DNA from: CALMFG01 sp963666035
GTDB lineage: Bacteria; Bacillota; Clostridia; Christensenellales; CALMFG01
Assembly (NCBI GenBank): GCA_963666035.2
Contig: CAXXJI010000016.1
Location: forward strand, 124,001-188,000
DNA: 64,000 bases
Direction: 5' to 3'
A model generated the notes under the pieces. That model made no database searches and had not been told where the DNA came from. It saw nothing but the letters and a program-made list of their open reading frames with translations. Every line of letters starts with the position of its first letter. Positions within the stretch are counted from its first letter, which is position 1. A program made the position numbers and the translations under genes. Below, one piece after another: positions 24,851 through 33,814 of this stretch.

Positions 24851-27415
24851 ATGAGCAAACTGAAAGTACTGGAAATTAACAAACAGCTGAAGACCAGCGC
24901 GGATGAAAAAATCAAATCCTATAATAATTTGATTAAAGAAGCGCAAGGCAGTATTGCTGTGGTCAAAAAGCTTGAAGCCGATATGATTAAAAAGGCTAAA
25001 GAACAGGCGGAAGAGAATCGGCTGAAACGAGAACAGGAAGAGCGGCTGGAAAAAGAACGTAAAGCGGCGGAAGAAGTTTTGGCAAAAAAAGCGGCGAGAG
25101 AAGCGCAGGAAGCCGAAGAGGAAAAGGCGCGGGCCGAGAAGAAGAAAGCTGAAGAAGCAAAAGCCGAAGCAGCGAAAGCCGAGGCAGCAAAAGTGGAAGC
25201 GGCCGAAAAACAGGCGAAAAGCGAACCCAGAGAAGAGAAAAAAGTGTCCGCTCCGCCTGAAAGAAAGCCAGCCGCGCAAAAGCCTAAAAACCAACCGGCG
25301 GCGAAACCGCCTGTCAGACGGGAGACCAGCCAGCAGCCACGTGTGGATATCGCGGCAACCAAAGGAAGAACCGAAAAGAAACCCGAAGTTAAGAAACGGG
25401 TCAACGACGATTATTCTGCAAAGCCTGCGCATAAGAGCAAATCCGGTTTTCAGCCTGTACAGGGGAATTCACCATACAATAATAATAGGCAGACGGGCGG
25501 AAAAACCAACCCTAAAGGACAATACACAAAAGTCGGGAATAAACGTTCGAAACAGAATTTTAATCCGAACAACATTGATATATTCCAGGATGACGCAAGA
25601 ATGCGCGGCCCTCGGAAAACCAAGAGGCAAAAAGATAATATCGTGATTGAAACCAAGGTGATCGACACCGCGATCATCACCAGCAGTGAAGTTTCAGTGA
25701 AGTCGCTGGCTGAAAAGACCGGCAAGCCGGTGGTGGATATCCTTAAAAAGCTTATGCTGCTCGGCATCATGGCCACCATCAATTCGGAAATCGATTTTGA
25801 TACGGCTCAGCTGGTTTGCGGCGAGTTTGGAATTACTCTGGAACAAAGAATTGGTAAAACTGCCGAAGATGTTCTGGACGATGAAGATATTGTTGATGAT
25901 GAAAAAGATTTGGTCAAGCGTCCACCGGTGGTTACCATCATGGGTCATGTTGACCATGGTAAGACATCCCTTTTGGATGCGATCAGAAAAACCAAGGTAA
26001 CCGAAGGCGAAGCCGGAGGCATTACTCAGCACATCGGGGCTTATACGGTTAAGCACAAAGATGAGCCGATTACTTTTTTGGATACACCGGGACATGAGGC
26101 GTTTACTGCGATGCGTGCCAGAGGTGCGCAGGCTACAGATATTGCGATTCTGGTGGTCGCGGCGGATGACGGCGTAAAACCACAGACGGTGGAAGCGATT
26201 AACCATGCAAAAGACGCGGATGTGCCGATCATTGTGGCTATCAACAAGATAGATAAACCCGGCGCCAGTGTTGATAAAATCAAGCAGGAATTGACCGAAT
26301 ATAATCTTCTGGCCGAAGAATGGGGCGGCGATGTCATCATGGTGCCGGTATCGGCCAAAACCATGGAAGGCCTTGATAAACTGTTGGAAATGATCCAACT
26401 GGTCTCGGAAGTTTTGGAACTGAAAGCCAACCCGAACCGTCTGGCCAAAGGTACCATCATCGAAGCGAAGCTGGATAAGGGCAGAGGCCCTGTGGCTACG
26501 GTGCTGGTCACCAATGGAACGCTGAAAGTCACAGATATGATTGTAGCTGGAACGGCATCCGGCCGTATCCGCGCGATGGTTAACGACGACGGTGAACCTG
26601 TGGAGGAAGCGGGTCCGTCCATTCCTGTGGAAGTCATCGGCTTTGGCGAAGTCCCAGCTGCTGGGGATACACTGCATGCCGTGGAAATGGACAAACTATC
26701 GCGTAAGGTGGTTGAGGAACGTAAGGATCGGCAAAAAGCTGAAAAACTCAAGAATATGTCCAAGGTCAGCCTGGATGACTTGTTTGATAAAATCGCTGAA
26801 GGTAATTTAAAGAACTTGAATATCGTCGTGAAAGCCGACGTGCAGGGTTCGGCCGAAGCGATTAAACAGGCGCTTGAAAAGATATCCAACGATGAAGTGA
26901 AAGTGGTCGTTAAGCACGCGGGTGTCGGTGCGATTGCCGAGGCAGATGTGCTTTTGGCCAGCGTGGCCAACGCCATCATCATCGGTTTTAATGTACGGCC
27001 GGATAATATGGCACGCGCGGCGGCTGATCGTGAAAATGTGGATATTCGCTTGTATCGTGTCATCTATGACGCCATTGAAGATGTGGAAAAAGCCATGGTG
27101 GGTATGCTCGATCCTGAATTCAAGGAAGAGATTATCGGGCATGTGGAAGTGCGTGAGATATTCAAAGTTTCCAGTGTCGGCACCATTGCGGGATGCTATG
27201 TGCTGGACGGTAAAATCAATCGTAACGCTGAGCTGCGTCTCTTGCGTGACAATATTGTCATCCATGAAGGGGCTGTCGGTACTTTGCGGCGGTTTAAAGA
27301 CGATGTGAAGGAAGTCAGCACGGGTTACGAATGTGGTGTTTCGATTGAGAACTACAATAATATCGAAGTCGGAGATATCATAGAAGCGTTTGAAATGAAA
27401 AAGGTTGAACGCTAG
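24851..27415 (+). CDS. infB: Translation initiation factor IF-2
   Basis: 854 residues. The N-terminus is a ~100-residue Lys/Glu/Ala coiled coil, then a Pro/Lys/Asn-rich disordered stretch to ~255 and an IF2_N subdomain. The GTPase domain begins with GHVDHGKT (365-372), then DTPGHEAF and NKIDKP. Domains II, III and IV follow, including HAGVGAIAEADV and the C-terminal fMet-tRNA-binding region. IF-2 brings initiator tRNA to the 30S subunit. Long antisense open frames over it reflect its codon composition. Confidence 0.98.
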   Translation: MSKLKVLEINKQLKTSADEKIKSYNNLIKEAQGSIAVVKKLEADMIKKAKEQAEENRLKREQEERLEKERKAAEEVLAKKAAREAQEAEEEKARAEKKKAEEAKAEAAKAEAAKVEAAEKQAKSEPREEKKVSAPPERKPAAQKPKNQPAAKPPVRRETSQQPRVDIAATKGRTEKKPEVKKRVNDDYSAKPAHKSKSGFQPVQGNSPYNNNRQTGGKTNPKGQYTKVGNKRSKQNFNPNNIDIFQDDARMRGPRKTKRQKDNIVIETKVIDTAIITSSEVSVKSLAEKTGKPVVDILKKLMLLGIMATINSEIDFDTAQLVCGEFGITLEQRIGKTAEDVLDDEDIVDDEKDLVKRPPVVTIMGHVDHGKTSLLDAIRKTKVTEGEAGGITQHIGAYTVKHKDEPITFLDTPGHEAFTAMRARGAQATDIAILVVAADDGVKPQTVEAINHAKDADVPIIVAINKIDKPGASVDKIKQELTEYNLLAEEWGGDVIMVPVSAKTMEGLDKLLEMIQLVSEVLELKANPNRLAKGTIIEAKLDKGRGPVATVLVTNGTLKVTDMIVAGTASGRIRAMVNDDGEPVEEAGPSIPVEVIGFGEVPAAGDTLHAVEMDKLSRKVVEERKDRQKAEKLKNMSKVSLDDLFDKIAEGNLKNLNIVVKADVQGSAEAIKQALEKISNDEVKVVVKHAGVGAIAEADVLLASVANAIIIGFNVRPDNMARAAADRENVDIRLYRVIYDAIEDVEKAMVGMLDPEFKEEIIGHVEVREIFKVSSVGTIAGCYVLDGKINRNAELRLLRDNIVIHEGAVGTLRRFKDDVKEVSTGYECGVSIENYNNIEVGDIIEAFEMKKVER

Positions 27416-27436
27416 AAAGAAAACAGGAATTTGATT

Positions 27437-27790
27437 ATGGCAGGAAACAGACAGCGCCGGATTAACGGCGAAATGCAGAAAATTCTTGCTGATATTATAC
27501 GTTCGGAGATGAAAGATCCGAGAATATCCATCATGACCAGTGTGATTCGGGTGGATGTGACGAGCGATCTTTCTTACGCAACCGCGTTTATATCCGTGTA
27601 CGATACCGAGGAGATGCAAAAATCCACCATCGCGGCTTTAGAGCACGCGCTTGGTTTTTTGCGTACCGAGGTCGGCAAGCGCATGAACTTACGAAAAACC
27701 CCGGAGTTTCGCATCGTTGAGGATCACTCGATGGAACAATCGGACAAAATATCAAAAATACTAAACGACATCGGGGTAAAGGATGAGTAA
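27437..27790 (+). CDS. rbfA: Ribosome-binding factor A
   Basis: 117 residues from ATG 27437, with AGGA about 8 bases upstream; TTG 27431 is a less likely start. A KH-fold 30S maturation factor, marked by RRINGEMQKILADIIRSEMKDPR and the C-terminal TPEFRIVEDHS-like stretch. It overlaps nrnA by 8 bases. Confidence 0.95.
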   Translation: MAGNRQRRINGEMQKILADIIRSEMKDPRISIMTSVIRVDVTSDLSYATAFISVYDTEEMQKSTIAALEHALGFLRTEVGKRMNLRKTPEFRIVEDHSMEQSDKISKILNDIGVKDE

Positions 27791-28754
27791 AAAGTACGAA
27801 GAACTGTACCAGGCAATTAAATCCTCATCCAATATATTGATTGTGCCCCATAAATATCCGGACGGAGACGCTTTGGGATCCGCGCTGGCTTTCTATATTG
27901 CGTTAAAACGTATGGGTAAAAATGTGTGGCTGATTTCACATACGCCCATACCGAACAAATATCGTTTTTTGTCCGAGAATTACACCTTTCTGCCGCTGGA
28001 ACTGGTCACGTCCGATCTGGATTTAATCATTGGTGTGGACTGTGCGGATAAAGTCCGGCTGAATCTTTCGGATGATTATTTAAAAAAAGCGAAAATAGTG
28101 GTCAATATCGATCATCATGTAACGAACGATCATTTTGGCGACATCAATATTGTGCAACATATGGCGGCGACTGGAGAAATCATCGTCGATATTTTTGATG
28201 AGTTTGGGTTTGAAATTGATAAGGAAATCGCCACCTGCCTGTATACGGCCATCGCGACCGATACCGGCAATTTCATGTATTCCAATACCACTCAGAATTC
28301 TTTTGTAAAAACCGCTCGGCTTTTTAATACGGGCTTTGAATTTGTTGATATCGCAAGGCGGCTCTTTTTAGAAAAATCACTGCCGCAAACCCGTTTGACG
28401 GGGCTGGCGATCAGCAAGATGGAGATGTACGAGGACGAAAAAATCGCGCTGATTTCAGTATCGCGGGATGATATGGCTTCTGTTGGAGCGAAAGAGGGCG
28501 ACTGCGAGACACTGGTGAACATCGCTGTGGACGTAGAAACCGTTCTGGTGGCCGTGTTTATCCGCGAGATTACAAAATCTTTTTTCAAAGTGTCTTTTCG
28601 CTCAAAAGGCGATTACGATGTAGCCAAAGCATCGCAGGTCTACGGCGGTGGCGGGCATAAGAATGCGGCCGGGTGTGCGGTAAACGGCGATTTTGATACC
28701 GTTAAAAACAACGTCATCTGCCTGGTTAAAGATATGTTTTTTAAAAACAAATGA
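27783..28754 (+). CDS. nrnA: DHH-family bifunctional oligoribonuclease / pAp phosphatase NrnA
   Basis: 323 residues. It degrades nano-RNAs and 3'-phosphoadenosine 5'-phosphate. The DHH phosphoesterase motifs are in order: HKYPDGDALGS, GVDCADK and NIDHHVTND; the C-terminal DHHA1 substrate motif is GGGGHKNAAGC. Overlaps with both rbfA (8 bases) and truB (ATGA) show tight coupling. Confidence 0.95.
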   Translation: MSKKYEELYQAIKSSSNILIVPHKYPDGDALGSALAFYIALKRMGKNVWLISHTPIPNKYRFLSENYTFLPLELVTSDLDLIIGVDCADKVRLNLSDDYLKKAKIVVNIDHHVTNDHFGDINIVQHMAATGEIIVDIFDEFGFEIDKEIATCLYTAIATDTGNFMYSNTTQNSFVKTARLFNTGFEFVDIARRLFLEKSLPQTRLTGLAISKMEMYEDEKIALISVSRDDMASVGAKEGDCETLVNIAVDVETVLVAVFIREITKSFFKVSFRSKGDYDVAKASQVYGGGGHKNAAGCAVNGDFDTVKNNVICLVKDMFFKNK

Positions 28755-29656
28755 ATGGTGTCGTAAATTTTCTAAAACCGCCCGGGATGTCATCCAACCA
28801 TGCCGTCGGTTTTTTTAAAAAATTGTTGAATTACAAAAAAATCGGACACGCGGGCACATTGGACCCTGGGGCCAGCGGTGTTTTAGTGGTACTGGTGGGT
28901 AAGGCGACTAAGCTTTCTGATTATTTGATGAACAGCGGTAAAACCTATATCGGCGAAATTACGTTTGGCGCTTCAACGGATACTCAGGACGCATATGGAA
29001 GCGTGACCGGAACAGATGAAAGAATAGTGACGGAAGCGATGCTGAAAGCAGTACTTCCGCAGTTTTATGGCGAGATCATTCAGACACCTTCAAGGTATTC
29101 AGCCATTAAAGTGGATGGTAAGCGGGCGTATACGCTGGCACGGCAGGGCGAGGAATTTGTCATCGAAGCGCGAAAAGTGAAAATTGAACGGTTGGATTTT
29201 TTGGAGCAGACCGGCGAAAACCGCTTTTTGTTGGAAGTTGAATGCTCAAAAGGCACCTATATCCGCGCGCTGTTTGAGGATATCGCGCATGCGCTGGGTA
29301 CATGCGCCTACATGTCTTTTCTAGAGCGTACCGCATCGGGAAAGTTTCAGTCGGCTGGCGCGGTGACCATGGACGAAGCGGAAGCGCTGGTAAAAGCCGG
29401 AGAACCCGGTCAGCTGATTATGCCGATTGAACAGGTGCTTGCGGATTATCCGAAAATCGTCGTAAAAAGTGAGGATTTTAAACGCATCGCCAATGGCTTG
29501 GACGGTCGAGTGGGTGATGCGGAGTATAGTAGCTGTGGGCTTAGCCGCATATACTGTAGAGAGATGTTTTTTGGATTAGGCAGGGTTTCGGGAAACACTG
29601 CAAAGGTCACATTGAATTTATGCGAGGGGAATGGGAATGAAAAACATCAGGTATGA
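28751..29656 (+). CDS. truB: tRNA pseudouridine(55) synthase TruB
   Basis: 301 residues. It makes pseudouridine 55 in the T-loop of tRNAs. The catalytic Asp is in HAGTLDPGASGVLVV, with the further motifs YIGEITFGASTDTQD, RYSAIKVDGKRAY and SKGTYIRALFEDI. A short C-terminal PUA-like part completes it. The ATG overlaps the nrnA stop. Confidence 0.96.
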   Translation: MNGVVNFLKPPGMSSNHAVGFFKKLLNYKKIGHAGTLDPGASGVLVVLVGKATKLSDYLMNSGKTYIGEITFGASTDTQDAYGSVTGTDERIVTEAMLKAVLPQFYGEIIQTPSRYSAIKVDGKRAYTLARQGEEFVIEARKVKIERLDFLEQTGENRFLLEVECSKGTYIRALFEDIAHALGTCAYMSFLERTASGKFQSAGAVTMDEAEALVKAGEPGQLIMPIEQVLADYPKIVVKSEDFKRIANGLDGRVGDAEYSSCGLSRIYCREMFFGLGRVSGNTAKVTLNLCEGNGNEKHQV

Positions 29657-30578
29657 TACCGAATTCATCAAGGAACCGGTTGTGCTTTGTATCGGTACAT
29701 TTGACGGTGTCCATGTGGGGCATCAAAAGCTGATCCGCGACGGAAAGAAAATCGCAGATGAAAACGGTTATGTGACCGCTGTTTATTCGTTTGAAAACAT
29801 ACCGGCAAGCTACTTGTATCGCGAGACGGACAAAAAAAACCTGTTTACCCGTCACGAAAAAATTACGGCGTTTAACCGTTTAAAGATTGATTACCTTTGG
29901 CTTGATTTTTTCGATCATCATATCGCGAATGTTGAGCCGGAAGCGTATGTTAAATATATTAAGAATGTTCTTAACCTTAAGCATATTGTGGTGGGATTTA
30001 ACTTCCGGTTTGGGAACAATGCCCAAGGGACGCCGGACGATTTAATCGCATTCGGGAAAAAGATGGGATTTGAGGTGACGGTGATTGATGCGGTATCGGT
30101 CAACGGCATTGCGGTCAGTTCATCGCAGATTCGTCAGTTTCTGATGGAAGGCCAGGTGGGGAAAGCCAACGCCATGCTAGGCGATGTCTACTCGGTTTCG
30201 GGCATCGTGGTGCACGGTAAGAAGGTGGGCTCCACTTTGGGATTTCCTACGATCAACCTGCATCAGGAGGAGCGTAAACTCCTGCCAAAATGCGGTGTAT
30301 ATGCCACCATCACCACCATCAGTGGTCAGGATTACCAATCGGTGACCAATGTCGGCATCCGACCCACCTTTTTTGATGACGGCGAAGTGACGGTGGAGAC
30401 GCATATTCTGGATTTCGACCAGAATTGTTACAGCAAACATGTCACGGTCGGGTTTGTCCATTTTATCAGCGAAGAGATCAAGCTCAGTGATAAGCAGGCA
30501 TTGAAAGAAAAAATTGAAGATGATGTGGAAAAGACGCGCCAATACTTTTCGAAGGGAGCCGATCATGGACGCCATTAA
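29637..30578 (+). CDS. ribF: Bifunctional riboflavin kinase / FAD synthetase
   Basis: 313 residues from ATG 29637, chosen because GAGGGG lies 7 bases upstream; ATG 29631 is also possible. The N-terminal FAD synthetase has GTFDGVHVGHQKLI and later SSSQIRQFL; the C-terminal flavokinase starts at about residue 183, with GSTLGFPTINL. It makes FMN and then FAD from riboflavin. It overlaps truB by 20 bases and the nitroreductase by 14. Confidence 0.95.
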   Translation: MKNIRYDTEFIKEPVVLCIGTFDGVHVGHQKLIRDGKKIADENGYVTAVYSFENIPASYLYRETDKKNLFTRHEKITAFNRLKIDYLWLDFFDHHIANVEPEAYVKYIKNVLNLKHIVVGFNFRFGNNAQGTPDDLIAFGKKMGFEVTVIDAVSVNGIAVSSSQIRQFLMEGQVGKANAMLGDVYSVSGIVVHGKKVGSTLGFPTINLHQEERKLLPKCGVYATITTISGQDYQSVTNVGIRPTFFDDGEVTVETHILDFDQNCYSKHVTVGFVHFISEEIKLSDKQALKEKIEDDVEKTRQYFSKGADHGRH

Positions 30579-31083
30579 AGCCATATTTTCAAGACGAAGC
30601 ATTCGAGCCTATCAGGATAAACCATTGGATAAAAGCCAGATTGAGACCATACTCGCCGCTGGTTGTTCCGCGCCGTCGGCACATAACGGGCGACCATGGG
30701 AGTTTATTGTGATCCAGAACAAAGAGACCATTTCGGCGCTTTGTGAGGTGAAAGAATATTATAGAAAACCGTTGCATCAGGCGGCTTGTGCGATTGCGGT
30801 GCTGATTAATCCGGAGGCGGACGATAAGGAAAAGCTGGGATATATGTACCAGGACTGTGCCTCATCTACGCAAAACATGCTGGTCGCCGCCACATCGCTG
30901 GGTCTTGGGAGCTGTTGGATGGGTGGACTTTTGGATGAGTCACAGATGAAAATGTTGCGTGGGATTTTGGCGATCCCCGAACCGAAAATCTATTTTGGAA
31001 TCATAGCGTTTGGTTACCCTGCTGAGGAAAAAGCGCAAAGAGGCGAAATTGAGCACGAAAAAGTACATTATGAAACCTATTAA
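30565..31083 (+). CDS. Nitroreductase family protein (FMN-dependent)
   Basis: 172 residues from ATG 30565, with GAAGGGAG upstream; longer frames would extend deep into ribF. RRSIRAYQDKPLDKSQIE at the N-terminus and GSCWMGGLLDES near the C-terminus mark the family, which binds FMN and reduces small electrophiles with NAD(P)H. The natural substrate is unknown. It is the last gene of the nusA operon and is coupled to ribF, the source of its cofactor. In many Bacillota rpsO-pnp occupy this place. Confidence 0.88.
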   Translation: MDAIKAIFSRRSIRAYQDKPLDKSQIETILAAGCSAPSAHNGRPWEFIVIQNKETISALCEVKEYYRKPLHQAACAIAVLINPEADDKEKLGYMYQDCASSTQNMLVAATSLGLGSCWMGGLLDESQMKMLRGILAIPEPKIYFGIIAFGYPAEEKAQRGEIEHEKVHYETY

Positions 31084-31121
31084 CGAATGAAAATTTTTCG
31101 TTACACCTTGCAGCCCTTACA

Positions 31122-31150
31122 TTGAAACTTAAAAATGAATCTGATATAAT
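31122..31150 (+). promoter_or_regulatory. Promoter of the asp23-amaP-DUF2273-nusB unit
   Basis: TTGAAA (31122-31127), 17-bp spacer, perfect TATAAT (31145-31150), about 30 bases ahead of the TTG start. Confidence 0.8.
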
Positions 31151-31180
31151 AATTTTAAGCGAACATTGGAGGCAATTAAT

Positions 31181-31594
31181 TTGGCAAATAACATCAATAT
31201 AATAAAAGAAGATAACGGCAGTCTGTCCTACGCGGATGACGTGGTCGCAACCATTGCCGGCAAAGCGGCGGTTGAGATTGACGGCGTCAATAAGATGTGC
31301 AGTAACTTAAGTACGGGCATCGCTGAACTGTTTGGGAAAAAAATGCCCAACCGCGGCGTCAAAGTAGAATCAGACAATGAAAAAGCAACGTTGGATTTAT
31401 TTTTGATCGTTGAATACGGTGCACAGGTGCCCTCGGTAGCTGATCGTGTTCAGGCGAATGTAAAAAAAGCAGTGGAGACCATGACCGGTCTGGATGTGAC
31501 AGCAGTCAACGTGCATGTTCAGGGCGTATATGCAAAGGAAGAAAAAGCAGCTGACAGCAAAAGCAAAAAGACTGCTTCAAAAACGCAATCATAG
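31181..31594 (+). CDS. Asp23/Gls24 family envelope stress protein
   Basis: 137 residues from TTG 31181, 8 bases after GGAGG (31168-31172); TTG 31166 overlaps that site and is rejected. The Asp23 domain shows DDVVATIAGKAAVEIDGV and VADRVQANVKKAVETMTGLDV, with a Lys/Ser-rich tail. In Staphylococcus Asp23 coats the inner membrane through AmaP, the next gene here. Confidence 0.92.
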   Translation: MANNINIIKEDNGSLSYADDVVATIAGKAAVEIDGVNKMCSNLSTGIAELFGKKMPNRGVKVESDNEKATLDLFLIVEYGAQVPSVADRVQANVKKAVETMTGLDVTAVNVHVQGVYAKEEKAADSKSKKTASKTQS

Positions 31595-31623
31595 CGGATT
31601 GACTGCGAACGGGAGGTTGCATT

Positions 31624-32154
31624 TTGAAACTGATCGGTAGAGTCATCATCATTGTTCTTCTGGTTTTAACGGTATTAATCTCCGGCTTTGCGCTGTTATG
31701 TGCGCTCGGCATCGTGGGAGAAATGCATATCAGCTTGATATCCGAAGCGTTTTACAGCAGCTTGGGGACGCGTGCGGTGGTAGCGACGGCTTGTGTTTTC
31801 GTTATTCTCATCACCGTTCTGGTTGCGTTGGTTCGACCAAAAACGAAAAAGCATCGGTCTTCACAGGTTTTAACGTCCTATGACGGATCGATTAAGATTT
31901 CGCATATGGCAATCACCGAGCTGATTAAATCACTCGCAAAGCAGGAAGAAAGCATTGCACGGATAAGGGTTAAGACCAAAGAGACAAAAGACGGCCTAAA
32001 CGTTTTGGCGATTCTAACACTTCGCCGGAATGCGAATATTAAAGCGGTAACTCAAAAAGTGAAAAAAGACACGGAAGATTTTTTGGTAGAACAGTGCGGT
32101 ATTAAAATATCCGAAGTGGAAGTACTGCTGGATCGTGTGATTGGCAGAATTTAA
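31624..32154 (+). CDS. amaP: Alkaline shock response membrane anchor protein AmaP
   Basis: 176 residues: two N-terminal membrane helices (about 6-30 and 46-70) joined by a short loop, then a soluble Asp23-like C-terminal domain. This is the AmaP layout, which recruits Asp23 to the membrane. The start is TTG at 31624, 8 bases after GGGAGG. It lies between asp23 and the DUF2273 gene. Confidence 0.9.
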   Translation: MKLIGRVIIIVLLVLTVLISGFALLCALGIVGEMHISLISEAFYSSLGTRAVVATACVFVILITVLVALVRPKTKKHRSSQVLTSYDGSIKISHMAITELIKSLAKQEESIARIRVKTKETKDGLNVLAILTLRRNANIKAVTQKVKKDTEDFLVEQCGIKISEVEVLLDRVIGRI

Positions 32155-32188
32155 AGCAAAAGCTTTTAAGGAGTAAAAGCAAAAGAAG

Positions 32189-32395
32189 ATGAAAGATTTT
32201 CTAAACAAAAATATCGGCAGTTTGATCGGTGCAATCATCGCCATTTTTCTCGGTGTGATGTTTATGGTCATCGGATTTTGGCGTACGCTGCTTCTCATTT
32301 TGCTTGGCATTATTGGGTTTATGCTTGGCAACGAACGGATTCGCGAGTCTATAGGCGATGCACTTAAACGGATCTTTGGATCCAGCGAAAATTAA
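32189..32395 (+). CDS. DUF2273 small membrane protein
   Basis: 68 residues, almost entirely two membrane helices (about 10-28 and 31-46) followed by a basic, amphipathic tail. DUF2273 proteins accompany Asp23 and AmaP in many Bacillota and are probably part of the same membrane assembly. The ribosome binding site AAGGAG (about 32167) is farther than usual from the ATG. Confidence 0.87.
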   Translation: MKDFLNKNIGSLIGAIIAIFLGVMFMVIGFWRTLLLILLGIIGFMLGNERIRESIGDALKRIFGSSEN

Positions 32396-32472
32396 ATAGT
32401 GATTTAGAAAAGGATACAGTCGATAGATCAGCCGGATTAGTGGGCTGTGATTTTGTACTTTTAAAAAATGCG

Positions 32473-32898
32473 ATGAGCAGAAGATATGCAAGAGAAAGCC
32501 TGCTATGTTTGATGTATGAGCACGCCGTGACTGGCGAAGCGGGTAATGACACGATGAATGTGATGGGCGATGTGCTGTCCAGTGATTTGTCTGAGGCTGA
32601 TAGAGAATACATTGAAGGCAGTTATCATGAATTCCTAATCGGCGTTGACGCGCTGGATGAGATTATTTCATCTGCATTGACATCCTGGAACATCAAGCGG
32701 TTATCCCGAGTGGATATATCCATACTGCGTTTAGCTTTGCTGGAGATTTTAAAGCGTGACGAAATCCCCAAAAAAGTTTCAATCAATGAGGCCGTAGAAC
32801 TGGCCAAGAAATATTCAACCGATCAATCCCCTAAGTTTATCAACGGGGTTTTGGCCGGCTGTCTAAAGCATTTGGAAGAAGCAAAGAAAAACGAATAG
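32473..32898 (+). CDS. nusB: Transcription antitermination factor NusB
   Basis: 141 residues from ATG 32473 (MSRRYARESL), the start that fits the family; GTG 32440 would add 11 atypical residues. All-helical NusB fold, with WNIKRLSRVDISILRLALLEIL and SINEAVELAKKYS. NusB with S10 binds boxA in rRNA antitermination. No clear ribosome binding site is visible. A perfect terminator follows. Confidence 0.93.
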   Translation: MSRRYARESLLCLMYEHAVTGEAGNDTMNVMGDVLSSDLSEADREYIEGSYHEFLIGVDALDEIISSALTSWNIKRLSRVDISILRLALLEILKRDEIPKKVSINEAVELAKKYSTDQSPKFINGVLAGCLKHLEEAKKNE

Positions 32899-32909
32899 CG
32901 TGTTTGCAT

Positions 32910-32940
32910 ACCTTGTTTTGTTCTGTAAACAAGGTTTTTT
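32910..32940 (+). terminator. Rho-independent terminator after nusB
   Basis: ACCTTGTTT (32910-32918) and AAACAAGGT (32927-32935) form a perfect nine-pair stem with an eight-base loop, followed by Ts to 32940. Confidence 0.92.
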
Positions 32941-32968
32941 AAATTTTAAATATTTCTAGGAGCATAAG

Positions 32969-33814
32969 ATGGCTGAGATTATTGATGGTAAAGCGCTGGC
33001 AAAAAAAATAAAATCAGAGTTGACTGAGAGAATAAAGACACTGCAGTCTGAAAGAAATATCGTTCCGGGCTTAACCGTGATTCTGGTTGGAAACGATCCA
33101 GCCAGTGAATCGTATGTTAACTACAAGCACAAGGATTGTGCTGAGGTTGGGATTAAATCGGAAGTGTTAAGAATGCCAGAGGAAACGACGCAGGAAGAAC
33201 TCTTAAAACTGATCGGAAAACTCAACAAGGACAGAACGGTACATGGGCTGTTGGTGCAGCTTCCGGTTCCGCCCCAGATCGATGAGAAGGCGATCATTCG
33301 GGCTATTGATCCCAAAAAGGATGTGGACGGGTTTCATGTGACAAATGCCGGAGCGCTGTTTGTACGGGACGATGGTTTTATCGCCTGCACGCCGAAGGGT
33401 ATCATTGAGATGATCAAAACCACCGGAGTGCCGATCAGCGGACAAAACGCGGTGGTGGTGGGTCGTTCCAACATCGTTGGAAAACCTGTGGCTATGCTGC
33501 TGCTAAATGAAAATGCTACCGTGACCATCTGTCATTCCAGAACCAAAAATTTGCAAGAAATCTGCGCCAATGCCGACATTCTGGTGGCGGCAATCGGTAT
33601 TCCGGAATATTTTACAGGTGATTACATCAAAGAGGGCGCGATTGTTATCGATGTCGGCACATCCAAGGTGGCCGGCAAACTGAAAGGCGATGTGGTGTTT
33701 GAGCAGGCCGAAAAAAAGGCGGCATTTATCACGCCGGTGCCCGGCGGTGTGGGCCCCATGACGCGTACCATGCTTTTGGAAAATACGGTGTTGGCCGCGG
33801 AAATGTATGGCTGA
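32969..33814 (+). CDS. folD: Methylenetetrahydrofolate dehydrogenase / cyclohydrolase FolD
   Basis: 281 residues. It interconverts 5,10-methylene-THF and 10-formyl-THF in one-carbon metabolism, linked to GlyA encoded at 50.8 kb. Catalytic Lys in YVNYKHKDC, then QLPVPPQID, the NADP-binding VVGRSNIVGKPVAMLL and the C-terminal PVPGGVGPMT. AGGAG precedes the ATG. It overlaps xseA by 8 bases. Confidence 0.97.
   Translation: MAEIIDGKALAKKIKSELTERIKTLQSERNIVPGLTVILVGNDPASESYVNYKHKDCAEVGIKSEVLRMPEETTQEELLKLIGKLNKDRTVHGLLVQLPVPPQIDEKAIIRAIDPKKDVDGFHVTNAGALFVRDDGFIACTPKGIIEMIKTTGVPISGQNAVVVGRSNIVGKPVAMLLLNENATVTICHSRTKNLQEICANADILVAAIGIPEYFTGDYIKEGAIVIDVGTSKVAGKLKGDVVFEQAEKKAAFITPVPGGVGPMTRTMLLENTVLAAEMYG

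Noticed and set aside
24851..25300. Low-complexity Lys/Glu/Ala region of infB as a tandem repeat
   Set aside because: It is an irregular charged coiled coil typical of IF-2 N-termini, not a DNA repeat unit.
25694..27063. Long minus-strand open frames over infB
   Set aside because: Antisense to a clearly conserved IF-2 gene, with no recognisable protein pattern; by-products of codon bias.
31081..31102. Terminator after the nitroreductase (TAACGAA/TTCGTTA)
   Set aside because: The stem includes the stop codon, is AT-rich and has no T run after it, so I could not support it as a terminator.
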